From positions 1 through 16,513 of the forward strand of contig CALTXP010000030.1 in assembly GCA_943913325.1 (NCBI GenBank): DNA of 16,513 bases, read 5' to 3'. Source of the DNA: an uncultured Anaerococcus sp. (lineage in GTDB: Bacteria > Bacillota > Clostridia > Tissierellales > Peptoniphilaceae). The notes beneath the pieces are model-generated. The model was not told the DNA's origin, did not search any database, and saw only the letters and a program-made list of their open reading frames with translations. Positions 1 to 6,898 of this stretch are shown here, piece after piece (the first letter of the stretch is position 1; each line of letters starts with the position of its first letter). Position numbers and translations under genes: made by a program.

Positions 1-56
1 ATTTCATTGTATTCTTATATATTAATAATGTAAATAATATTATAAATGATATAGAA

Positions 57-99
57 AATAAGAACTAAGGCGAAAGTAATAACGTCTTAGTTTCTTATT
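57..99. terminator. Long stem-loop near the left edge, probable terminator
   Basis: The arms at 57-72 and 83-99 pair over about 16 bases, with a one-base bulge and one G-U pair, around a 10-base loop. On the minus strand the stem runs into a short U-rich tail; on the plus strand a run of six T starts about 9 bases after the stem. It could end the HAD phosphatase transcript arriving from the right, a gene outside the window on the left, or both. The pairing is seen directly; terminator function and direction are inferred. Confidence 0.5.
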
Positions 100-233
100 C
101 TAAAGGTCTTTTTTCCATATATTTTCTCTATAACAAGTGAAAAATCGAATAGTATGCTTAAACCTATACTTTTGATCTACATATCAACTTTCTCTATTTG
201 ACCTCATTTAATAAAAATATTTCATCTTATACA

Positions 234-884
234 CTATATTTTTTTAATTGACGTGATTTCTGAAGGACTATCTATTATAAGATTAGGATTTTCTTTTTCA
301 AGAATCTTTCTATCACGAAATCCCCAAGAACAGCCAATAGTAAATATGCTAGAATTTTTACCACATTTCATATCTACTTCACTATCACCAAAGTATAGAA
401 TTTCTGAAAATGGCACATTAAAATGGTTAGCAATAATCATTATTCCTTCTGGAGATGGCTTTCTTTTATAATCTTCTTTATAACCTAATATATAGTCAAA
501 ATAATCTTTGCCAAAAATTTCTTTTAGAACTCGATTACTCGTAGAATCTGGTTTATTAGAAAAAGCGGTTAGTATTTCACCATTAGCTTTTATAGTATCT
601 AGAGACTCTTTTATACCATCAAATGGCTTGGTAAGATAGCTTGGATTATCATCATAAGCCTTATTATAGCTATTATAAATTTCTTCATGAAGGCTATCAT
701 TACCAGTAAATTTTACATATTCCAAAGCTTTATCTATTAATACTCTAGGACCATTACCTACAAACTCTATCACTTTATCTTTTGGCACTTCTTTTAGCCC
801 ATAATACTTAAAAGTTTCATTTATGTAATAATTAATAGAATCTATAGTATTAAGTAACGTTCCATCTATATCAAAAATATACAT
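234..884 (-). CDS. HAD-superfamily hydrolase, phosphoglycolate phosphatase/PpaX-like
   Basis: A 216-residue soluble phosphatase of the haloacid dehalogenase superfamily. All four motifs are visible: DIDGT at residues 5-9 (D5 nucleophile, D7 acid/base), S109 in the AFSNKP segment, K142, and GDSEVD at 166-171 with the magnesium-binding acidic residues. The cap domain lies between motifs I and II (about residues 15-85), as in the phosphoglycolate phosphatase and pyrophosphatase PpaX group. The length is normal. The ATG follows a strong AAGGGGG ribosome site. The gene stands alone, divergent from pncB. The substrate cannot be read from the sequence; phosphoglycolate, pyrophosphate or a sugar phosphate are all possible. 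The family call is firm, the specificity is not. Confidence 0.88.
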   Translation of the reverse strand: MYIFDIDGTLLNTIDSINYYINETFKYYGLKEVPKDKVIEFVGNGPRVLIDKALEYVKFTGNDSLHEEIYNSYNKAYDDNPSYLTKPFDGIKESLDTIKANGEILTAFSNKPDSTSNRVLKEIFGKDYFDYILGYKEDYKRKPSPEGIMIIANHFNVPFSEILYFGDSEVDMKCGKNSSIFTIGCSWGFRDRKILEKENPNLIIDSPSEITSIKKI

Positions 885-925
885 TATATCCCCCTTCTTT
901 TCTTATCCTTTTCTAAAAACTCTTA

Positions 926-955
926 CCCAAATTTGCATAAAATTAAATATTTGGG
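926..955. promoter_or_regulatory. Inverted repeat between HAD gene and pncB, possible operator
   Basis: CCCAAAT at 926-932 and its complement ATTTGGG at 949-955 flank 16 bases in the divergent intergenic region, 42-71 bases upstream of the HAD start codon. The position suits a regulator site, but I do not recognise the motif, and the match could be chance in AT-rich DNA. Confidence 0.3.
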
Positions 956-1013
956 GAATTAATAACTTTAAAGACATTTTGATTGATAATTTTACTCCAT
1001 TGTATATACATTA

Positions 1014-1022
1014 TGGTAAAAT
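1014..1022 (+). promoter_or_regulatory. Extended -10 promoter element of pncB
   Basis: TGGTAAAAT is an extended -10 hexamer (TGn plus TAAAAT). It would start transcription near 1029, giving a leader of about 23 bases that contains the AAGAAGG ribosome site at 1041-1047. No convincing -35 box stands at 17 bases, as is common with extended -10 promoters. Confidence 0.5.
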
Positions 1023-1051
1023 ATTAATAGTATGTAGAGAAAGAAGGTTTT

Positions 1052-2497
1052 ATGGATAACAAAAGAAACTTATCCATGCTAAGTGATTTTTATGAATTCA
1101 CTATGGCTAATGGATATTTTAACAATGGAATGAAAGATACTGTAGCAATTTTTGACGCATTTTATAGATCTAACCCAGATGAAGGGGGTTATTCAATTTT
1201 TGCAGGTCTAAATGACATTATAAACTTTATAGAAAATCTATCATTTTCTGATGATGATATAGAATATCTTAGAGATATCGGTAATTTTTCTGATGATTTT
1301 TTAGACTATCTTAGGGATTTTAAATTCACAGGAGATGTTTGGTCATATCCTGAAGGATCTGTAATGTTTCCAGGTGAGCCTATAATAACAGTAAAAGCTC
1401 CTATTATCGAATGCTCAATACTTGAAACTTATTTACTTTTATCAATGAATTTCAACTCATTGATAGCAACTAAAACTAGTAGAATAGTACGTGCTGCAGG
1501 AGAAAGATTAGTAATGGAATTTGGATCTAGACGTGCTCAAGGCGCCGATGCTTCTCTAACAGGAGCAAGAGCAGCTTATATAGCAGGTGCTCCTGTATCT
1601 AGTAATACACTTTCTGCAAAAACTTATGGATTTAAGCCATCTGGAACTATGGCTCACGCTTGGGTACAAGCTTTTGACAGTGAATACGAAGCTTTTAAAA
1701 CTTATGCAGAACTATATCCAGATAATTGCATATTATTAATTGATACCTATGATACTATGAATAGTGGCTTGCCAAATGCTATGAAAATATTTAAGGAAGT
1801 TCTTGAACCAAAAGGACTTACTGGCGGAGTACGTATAGACTCTGGAGACCTTGCTTACTTATCTAAAGAAATAAGAAAAATACTTGATGAAAGTGGTTTT
1901 ACTGATACAAAAATAGTTGCAAGTAATTCCTTAGATGAGTTTAAAATTAATTCTTTGCTATCTCAAGGAGCACAAATTGATTCTTTTGGTATTGGAGAAA
2001 GACTTATAACAAGTAAATCTGATCCTGTTTTTGGAGGAGTTTACAAGTTAGTTGGAATCTATGATGATAATGAACTTAAATCAAAGATTAAAATCTCTGA
2101 AAATGTAGAAAAAATTACAACTCCAGGTTTTAAAAAAGTTTATAGACTCTATGATAAAAGTACAGGAAAGGCTGAGGCAGACTATATAACTTTAAAGGAT
2201 GAAAAAGTTGATGAAAATCAACCACTTGTAATATTCGACCCACTATTTACATGGAAGATGAAAAAAATGGATAATTATGAAGCTCGCCTTATGCAAAAAG
2301 CTATTTTTGAAAATGGTAAATTAGTTTATAATGAGCCTAGCATTGAAGAAATACATGAGTATTGTCAAAGTGAGATAGAAAGTATTTGGGATGAGGTAAA
2401 GAGATTTGATCAACCACATAATTATTATGTAGACCTTTCCCAAGACTTATGGAATCTAAAACAAAACCTAATCTTAGAAGCTAAAAGAGGACAATGA
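1052..2497 (+). CDS. pncB: Nicotinate phosphoribosyltransferase
   Basis: A 481-residue enzyme that joins nicotinate to PRPP (with ATP) to give nicotinate mononucleotide, the entry step of NAD salvage (Preiss-Handler pathway). Family signatures are plain: LSDFYEFTMANGYF at 10-23, FGSRRAQG at 157-164, SGTMAH at 197-202 (H202 matches the histidine phosphorylated in the family), the LIDTYDT segment near 229-235, and GVRIDSGD followed by a GIGERLITS phosphate-binding loop. The length fits the long Gram-positive type. The ATG follows an AAGAAGG site by four bases. The stop codon overlaps the start of the next gene (ATGA), so the two are cotranscribed and probably coupled in translation. Cytoplasmic. 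The assignment is secure. Confidence 0.96.
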   Translation: MDNKRNLSMLSDFYEFTMANGYFNNGMKDTVAIFDAFYRSNPDEGGYSIFAGLNDIINFIENLSFSDDDIEYLRDIGNFSDDFLDYLRDFKFTGDVWSYPEGSVMFPGEPIITVKAPIIECSILETYLLLSMNFNSLIATKTSRIVRAAGERLVMEFGSRRAQGADASLTGARAAYIAGAPVSSNTLSAKTYGFKPSGTMAHAWVQAFDSEYEAFKTYAELYPDNCILLIDTYDTMNSGLPNAMKIFKEVLEPKGLTGGVRIDSGDLAYLSKEIRKILDESGFTDTKIVASNSLDEFKINSLLSQGAQIDSFGIGERLITSKSDPVFGGVYKLVGIYDDNELKSKIKISENVEKITTPGFKKVYRLYDKSTGKAEADYITLKDEKVDENQPLVIFDPLFTWKMKKMDNYEARLMQKAIFENGKLVYNEPSIEEIHEYCQSEIESIWDEVKRFDQPHNYYVDLSQDLWNLKQNLILEAKRGQ

Positions 2498-3234
2498 TTG
2501 CTATAATAAGTGGGGCAAGCTCTGGAATAGGTAGAGAATTTGCCTATCAAATAGATAATAAAAAATACGATGAAATTTGGCTTATAGCCCGTAGATACGA
2601 AAGACTACTGGAAGTAAAAGAAAATCTCAAAACACCAACAAAAATACTTGCCCTAGACTTATTAAACGAAAATAGTTTTTTTATAATTGAAAATGAACTT
2701 AAAAAAAACAATAATAAAATTGGTCTATTAATTAATTCTGCAGGTATGGGGGTTAATGATTATTTTGAAAATATTAGCTTAGAAGATGATGAAAAACTTA
2801 TTGGACTAAATATAAGCGCTCCAAGTAAGTTAATTAAAATTACTCTGCCTTATATGGCAGTTAATTCTACCATAATAAATGTAGCAAGTGTATCAGGATT
2901 TATTCCTCAGCCTAAATTTGCAGTTTATGCAGCTAGTAAATCTTATCTTATAAGCTTATCTAGAGCCCTAAATAGGGAGCTAGAAGATAAGAAAATCCAT
3001 GTTGCAACCCTATGTCCAAACCCTGTAGATACCGAGTTTGGAAATAGTAGTGAAAATAATCTTAAAAAATATGGAAAAGAAGATTTGCATACTCTAGTAA
3101 AAAGAGCCTTAATAAAAGCAGGTAAGGGTGATTTAATAACCACCCACCCTGCTTCTAAATTTATGCTTATGATCTCAAAAATCCTCCCACATTCATTCGT
3201 AATGTGGATTGAGAAAATTAATAAAATGTATTAA
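2494..3234 (+). CDS. Short-chain dehydrogenase/reductase, substrate unknown
   Basis: A 246-residue classical SDR oxidoreductase. Visible elements: the Rossmann glycine motif GASSGIG at 7-13, NSAG at 81-84 (usual form NNAG), N106, S132 and the YAASK active site (Y145, K149), so the full N-S-Y-K catalytic set is present. A PNPVDT segment follows at about 175-180. Arginines after the second beta strand (IARRYER, 31-37) suggest NADP(H) preference. The start codon overlaps the pncB stop by four bases, with an AGAGG site inside pncB. The link to NAD salvage may be only operonic. Members of this group are often annotated as DltE- or YqjQ-like, which does not define a substrate. Confidence 0.9.
   Translation: MIAIISGASSGIGREFAYQIDNKKYDEIWLIARRYERLLEVKENLKTPTKILALDLLNENSFFIIENELKKNNNKIGLLINSAGMGVNDYFENISLEDDEKLIGLNISAPSKLIKITLPYMAVNSTIINVASVSGFIPQPKFAVYAASKSYLISLSRALNRELEDKKIHVATLCPNPVDTEFGNSSENNLKKYGKEDLHTLVKRALIKAGKGDLITTHPASKFMLMISKILPHSFVMWIEKINKMY
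3177..3207 (-). terminator. Weak hairpin that may end the sugar-kinase transcript
   Basis: CCACATT at 3187-3193 pairs with AATGTGG at 3201-3207 around a 7-base loop, inside the 3' end of the convergent dehydrogenase gene. Read on the minus strand, five U residues follow after a 5-base gap. The stem is short and the U tract displaced, so this is a weak candidate. The 6-base gap between the two stop codons holds no other terminator. Confidence 0.25.
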
Positions 3235-3240
3235 ACAAAA

Positions 3241-4104
3241 TTATTTTCTAGCAGTTTCCTTAGCTAGGATATAGCCACCTATTAGGCCAGCTTCATTTCC
3301 TAGCTCTGGAAATACTATGTATTCTTCACTACTTGGTATAGACAAGTAGTCTCCTTTAATTTTATCAAATTCTTCTCTTATTTTTTCTATCATACCTTCT
3401 TTGTTGGCAACTCCACCACCTATTATAATTATATGAGGTCTTAAAACAAGGGTATAAGTATATAAAGCCTTAGCTATATAGCTTGCTGAAATTTCAATAG
3501 CCGGATCACTTATAGATAGATCTTCTCCTTTCTTTCCCGCTCTTTTTTCTATAGCAGGTCCTGAACATAATCCTTCAAAACAAGACTTGTGATAATCACA
3601 AACTCCCTCAAAACTATCATCACTATCCTTTGAAATCTCTATATGACCCATCTCAGGGTGTGAAAATCCCTCAAGTAGTTTTCCATTTTGTATATATGAG
3701 CCACCTATACCTGTTCCTATTGTAAGATATAGAGAACTTGCCTTATCCTTAGCAGCACCTAAATGATACTCTCCTAATCCTGATGCCCCTACATCAGTCG
3801 TTAATCCCATTGGTATATCTAGACTCTCTTTTAAAGAAGCCAAAAGATTAAAATTTTTCCATAATTTTTTAGGTGTAGATAGTACATAACCATAGGTATC
3901 AGAGTCTTTGTCGACATCTATAGGACCAAAAGCTCCTATGCCAATAGACTTTATCTTATATTCACTGAAAAACTCCACTACTTCTTTCATATTTTCATCA
4001 GGATTGCTAGTTTTTATCCTATCTTCAGCTTTCAAATTACCATCATCATCAAAAATTGCACTTCTAATCTTTGTTCCACCTAGCTCTATTGATCCATAAT
4101 ACAT
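3241..4104 (-). CDS. ROK-family sugar kinase, probable fructokinase
   Basis: A 287-residue kinase of the ROK family, which phosphorylates a hexose at C6 with ATP. Features in order: N-terminal phosphate loop IELGGTK (6-12), GIGAFGPID (55-63), catalytic aspartate D104 in TDVGASGLGE, TIGTGIGG (128-135), and a zinc site formed by H154 of HPEMGHI with C169, H172 and C175 of CDYHKSC, followed by EGLCSGPAIEKR. The CxxHxxC form with EGLxSGPA is that of the Firmicutes fructokinases (ScrK, and GmuE/YdhR of Bacillus subtilis), not the CxCGxxGC form of glucokinases. The gene follows manA by four bases, matching the gmuE-gmuF and scrK-manA pairings. A glycine replaces the usual Asn two positions after D104. 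Family firm; fructose specificity probable. Confidence 0.88.
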   Translation of the reverse strand: MYYGSIELGGTKIRSAIFDDDGNLKAEDRIKTSNPDENMKEVVEFFSEYKIKSIGIGAFGPIDVDKDSDTYGYVLSTPKKLWKNFNLLASLKESLDIPMGLTTDVGASGLGEYHLGAAKDKASSLYLTIGTGIGGSYIQNGKLLEGFSHPEMGHIEISKDSDDSFEGVCDYHKSCFEGLCSGPAIEKRAGKKGEDLSISDPAIEISASYIAKALYTYTLVLRPHIIIIGGGVANKEGMIEKIREEFDKIKGDYLSIPSSEEYIVFPELGNEAGLIGGYILAKETARK

Positions 4105-4108
4105 TTAT

Positions 4109-5050
4109 CTACCTCACTACATTTGATTCAACTATAGTTAAATCACCATCAAATTCATAAGAACTTACTTCGTTTGTCAATATGAAAAAGTCTCCTTTCT
4201 TAATATTGAACTTTTCTCCATCAATAATAAGCTCACCTGCTCCATCTATCACTGATTCTAAGAGATAGTCTTTATTCCTTATCATTGATTGCTTACCTTT
4301 AATTTTTATTTCTCTGACTTCAAAAAATTCATTAGATGTTAAGGTAGTCTTTATCATATTTTCTATATTCTCTACTATAGCTTTTTCCTCAGTCTTATTA
4401 ATTCTTATAGCTTCTAAAGACTTTTCTATATGCAATTCTCGTAGATTGCCATTTTTATCAGGTCTATCATAATCATAAAGTCTATATGTCACATCACTTG
4501 CTTGCTGTATTTCTAGTATTAAACATCCTTCTTTTATAGCATGGACAGTCCCGGCAGGCACAAAGAAAAAATCACCTTTTCTAGCAGGAACTTCTCTTAA
4601 AACCTCATCCCATTTTTTCTTATTTATAAGATCTATTGCTTGGTCTTTATTAGAGGCATTTAGTCCATAGATTATCGAAGATTGATCATCATTTAATATA
4701 TACCAACACTCTGTTTTTCCTCTAGAATTTTCAAGTTTTTCGGCCATATCATCATCAGGATGAACTTGAATAGATAAGTCTTTTTTAGCATCGATTATTT
4801 TTACTAAGAGTGGAAAAGTTTCTTCAGTTGGGTTTGCAAAAAGTCCCTTATAATCTTTATAAACCTCGTCTAAAGTTTTTCCAGTAAGATCACCATTTAT
4901 AATAGTTGAAGGAGCATCTTTCATTGCTGATATAGCCCAATACTCACCTATAGAATTTGAATTTATATCGTAATTAAATTCCTTTTTTAATCTATCTCCT
5001 CCCCAAATTTTTTCTTTAAATTTTCCATCTAATATTAGTACCTTTTGCAT
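4109..5050 (-). CDS. manA: Mannose-6-phosphate isomerase, class I
   Basis: A 313-residue cupin isomerase that interconverts mannose 6-phosphate and fructose 6-phosphate. The zinc ligands are in place: Q95 and H97 in SIQVHPDD, E114 in GKTECWYIL, and H170 in VPAGTVHAI. The sugar-phosphate arginine region QQASDVTYRLYDYDR follows at 182-196. The short length matches the Gram-positive type, shorter than the enteric ManA of about 390 residues. The start ATG follows AGAGGT. It begins one base after the carboxypeptidase stop and ends four bases before the sugar-kinase start, so it is the middle gene of a three-gene operon. With the kinase it would feed mannose and fructose into glycolysis, or supply mannose 6-phosphate for glycans. 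Confidence 0.95.
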   Translation of the reverse strand: MQKVLILDGKFKEKIWGGDRLKKEFNYDINSNSIGEYWAISAMKDAPSTIINGDLTGKTLDEVYKDYKGLFANPTEETFPLLVKIIDAKKDLSIQVHPDDDMAEKLENSRGKTECWYILNDDQSSIIYGLNASNKDQAIDLINKKKWDEVLREVPARKGDFFFVPAGTVHAIKEGCLILEIQQASDVTYRLYDYDRPDKNGNLRELHIEKSLEAIRINKTEEKAIVENIENMIKTTLTSNEFFEVREIKIKGKQSMIRNKDYLLESVIDGAGELIIDGEKFNIKKGDFFILTNEVSSYEFDGDLTIVESNVVR

Positions 5051-5051
5051 A

Positions 5052-5912
5052 TCATAACCTCTCTAAAATATTTAAAGTATCTTTTATTTGTCCATCATCT
5101 GGATTATCAATATCTTCATAAGGAGCTCCAAGAGTAACTATAATATATTCCTTACCATTTTTGCTAGATAAAGTTGCCCAACACAAGCCTGCCTTATCAG
5201 TTGTGCCACTCTTACCTCCTATTATTTCAAATCCTTCATAAGTATAGTCTGCTAAATGTCTAAATACAGTACTCTGCATATATACTCCCTCTGGGTGATC
5301 TGCAGTATGTGTAGAAACATATTCTTTTTTAGTAAATATCGCTCTAAAATCAACATCATCTAGGGCATATTTTAAGAGCATCGCTATATCCTTGGCTGAA
5401 GAATAATGCCCTGGCTCATCCATACCATCTACATTTTGAAAATGAGTGTTTTTCAGATCAAGTTCTTGTGCTTTTTTATTCATAAGTTCTACAAATTCAA
5501 GTATTGATCCAGATATATTTATAGCAAGAGAATCCGAAGCTTCACCACCAGATGGTAGCATAGCTCCGTAGAGTAAGTCCCTATATGTAGTTGTTTCTCC
5601 ACCGAAGAATCCTGCCATTGAAGCGTTTTCTTTTACCAATCTTTGATAACTTTCTGTATCGACTGGAGCAAAAGCTCCAAGGTCATCAATGCTCTCAAGA
5701 CTTACTAAGCAAGTCATAATCTTTGTAAGTGATGCCATAGGCAGCTTTTCGTTTTCATTATAAGACGTAATCTCTTTATCATCAGTCAAATTGTAGACAT
5801 ATACTGCTTTAGAGTTATATTCAACAACTTCCTTAGTTTGCTTTCTTACAGCAAGTATCAGAGCTACTAGAAGTATCGGTAATAATAGATATAATAAATT
5901 TTTCCTTTTCAT
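5052..5912 (-). CDS. D-alanyl-D-alanine carboxypeptidase (S11 family), membrane-anchored
   Basis: A 286-residue penicillin-binding protein of the S11 family, expected to trim the terminal D-Ala from peptidoglycan stem peptides outside the membrane. An uncleaved-looking N-terminal membrane segment (about 5-22, after MKRK) anchors it; the charged stretch after it has no clear signal-peptidase site. Active-site motifs: SLTK at 61-64 (S61 nucleophile, K64), SGG at 121-123 in place of the usual SxN, and KSGT at 234-237 in place of KTG. There is no C-terminal PBP5-like beta domain, so the protein is short for the family. Its start follows a GAGG site. It leads the manA and sugar-kinase operon. Family sure; activity probable despite the SxN change. 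Confidence 0.9.
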   Translation of the reverse strand: MKRKNLLYLLLPILLVALILAVRKQTKEVVEYNSKAVYVYNLTDDKEITSYNENEKLPMASLTKIMTCLVSLESIDDLGAFAPVDTESYQRLVKENASMAGFFGGETTTYRDLLYGAMLPSGGEASDSLAINISGSILEFVELMNKKAQELDLKNTHFQNVDGMDEPGHYSSAKDIAMLLKYALDDVDFRAIFTKKEYVSTHTADHPEGVYMQSTVFRHLADYTYEGFEIIGGKSGTTDKAGLCWATLSSKNGKEYIIVTLGAPYEDIDNPDDGQIKDTLNILERL

Positions 5913-5950
5913 ATGAGCCTCAAACTTTATAAATTCATTATTTTGTAACT

Positions 5951-5979
5951 AGTATACAATATTTTTATATTTTTATAAA
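5951..5979 (-). promoter_or_regulatory. Candidate promoter of the carboxypeptidase-manA-kinase operon
   Basis: On the minus strand, TTTATA (5979-5974) and TATACT (5956-5951) are separated by 17 bases. Start of transcription would fall near 5944, about 32 bases before the ATG. The -35 part overlaps the U-rich tail of the lepB terminator. The -10 is good and the -35 is poor. Confidence 0.45.
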
Positions 5980-6023
5980 GATAAAGAAAGCAGAGAAAAT
6001 GAGGTAAAGCTCAAAATCTCTGC
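5975..6023 (-). terminator. Rho-independent terminator of lepB
   Basis: Starting directly after the lepB stop codon on the minus strand, GCAGAGA (6023-6017) pairs with TCTCTGC (5996-5990). An inner GAG/CTC pairing forms across a 4x4 internal loop. A U-rich tail interrupted by C and A follows. It separates lepB from the carboxypeptidase operon. Confidence 0.75.
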
Positions 6024-6569
6024 TTAATGTAAACTACCTATATTATTAAATGAGTAAAATCTATAAATTGCATGTCCTTCTAAAGAGTCTCTTTTTATAG
6101 GACCGAATGTTCTAGAATCCTTGCTTATATTTTTAATTCTGTTATCTCCCACAACAAAATACTCATCTTTCGCTAAAATCCAAGAACTAATTCCTAGTTC
6201 TTCATTTTCGTAAGTATATGGAGCATTTGTATAATCTTCTTCTAATTTTTCTCCATTTATATAAAAGTTACCATCTATAAGATCGATCTTTTCGCCAGGA
6301 AGCCCTACTATTCTTTTAACATAAAGCTTTTTAGCAACATCTGGAGCATCTAGTATCACTATATCTCCTCTTTCATAATTCCTAAAATTAGTTCCAATTT
6401 TATCAACGAGAAGTAGGTCTTTTTCTTTAAGGGTATCATCCATAGAATGACCTTTTACAGTTGTAAAATTAAATACAAAAAGTCTAAAAATTAAAGCGAT
6501 TGCTAAAACAATTATAAATGTTTTTAAACTATCTAAAAATTCTTTCTTATTAGTTTTACTATTATTCAT
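6024..6569 (-). CDS. lepB: Signal peptidase I
   Basis: A 181-residue membrane serine protease that cleaves signal peptides from exported proteins on the outer face of the membrane. One N-terminal membrane helix (about residues 16-34) follows a basic, Asn-rich start. The catalytic serine S42 is in KGHSMDDTL and the general-base lysine K85 in YVKRIVGLPGE. The conserved box GDNR at 141-144 with DSRTFGPI at 151-158 completes the S26 signature. The size is that of the Gram-positive single-helix SipS type. The ATG follows an AAGTAGG site with a rather long spacing of about ten bases. It appears to be a single-gene transcript, with its own upstream region and a terminator straight after it. Confidence 0.95.
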   Translation of the reverse strand: MNNSKTNKKEFLDSLKTFIIVLAIALIFRLFVFNFTTVKGHSMDDTLKEKDLLLVDKIGTNFRNYERGDIVILDAPDVAKKLYVKRIVGLPGEKIDLIDGNFYINGEKLEEDYTNAPYTYENEELGISSWILAKDEYFVVGDNRIKNISKDSRTFGPIKRDSLEGHAIYRFYSFNNIGSLH

Positions 6570-6599
6570 AATCTAGTAACCTACTTAATATCCCTTATA

Positions 6600-6608
6600 A
6601 TTTTATCA
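6600..6608 (-). promoter_or_regulatory. Extended -10 element of lepB
   Basis: On the minus strand TGATAAAAT is an extended -10 box. It would start transcription near 6593 and leave a leader of about 24 bases containing the lepB ribosome site. The competing TTGTTT/TATTAA pair at 6613-6585 would start transcription after the ribosome site and is less likely. Confidence 0.4.
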
Positions 6609-6727
6609 AACAAGTTTTTGAGCTTATTCTAGCAAAAGATATCTTATATACTCTCCTTTAAATTAATTATATTCAAAATTATATAAATGTATGTAAATGA
6701 TATAATTATGGCCTCTAATTATTATGG

Positions 6728-6779
6728 TAGCTAAAGGTCATCTCTTTAAATCAACTTATTTCTACTAATACTTTAGCTA
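6728..6779. repeat. Inverted repeat with 9-base arms and 34-base loop
   Basis: TAGCTAAAG at 6728-6736 and CTTTAGCTA at 6771-6779 are perfect complements. After a 2x2 mismatch the pairing continues with ATTAT (6721-6725) and ATAAT (6782-6786). Function unknown. Confidence 0.45.
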
Positions 6780-6838
6780 AAATAATTTAGGAGCTGATAA
6801 TCATTTAAAAAAGATTTTATCTATTTTTTAAGACTTAC

Positions 6839-6894
6839 TAAGAAAGTTCGTTTACATAAATAAGATAAGCTTCTCATAGAAATGAACTTTCTTA
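6839..6894. repeat. Perfect 11-base inverted repeat after radA
   Basis: TAAGAAAGTTC at 6839-6849 and GAACTTTCTTA at 6884-6894 flank 34 bases. On the minus strand it begins four bases after the radA stop, where a terminator or a stabilising 3' hairpin would sit. No U tract follows on either strand, so it is not a standard intrinsic terminator. Confidence 0.55.
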
Positions 6895-6898
6895 ATCG

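Larger units (their letters stand above)
6570..6898. other. 329-base intergenic region between radA and lepB
   Basis: I see no open frame with a start and ribosome site here. It holds three inverted repeats: arms 6839-6849/6884-6894 (11 bases, perfect), 6728-6736/6771-6779 (9 bases, perfect), and an A/T hairpin at 6805-6831 with a two-base bulge. Near lepB it holds the likely lepB promoter. The region is long for this gene-dense stretch and could carry a small RNA, but nothing proves that. Confidence 0.5.

Noticed and set aside
197..203. Single TTTGACC (GGTCAAA on the minus strand) resembling one CtsR heptad
   Set aside because: There is no second heptad at 3-base spacing, and it lies downstream of the HAD gene, not at a promoter.
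253..471. Plus-strand open frame over the 3' part of the HAD gene
   Set aside because: The opposite strand encodes the conserved HAD motifs III and IV, so this frame is a shadow.
6585..6613. TTGTTT/TATTAA promoter-like pair upstream of lepB
   Set aside because: Transcription would start downstream of the lepB ribosome site, so the extended -10 at 6600-6608 is preferred.
6653..6659. AAAGGAG ribosome-site-like sequence on the minus strand upstream of lepB
   Set aside because: No start codon with a usable open frame follows at the right distance.
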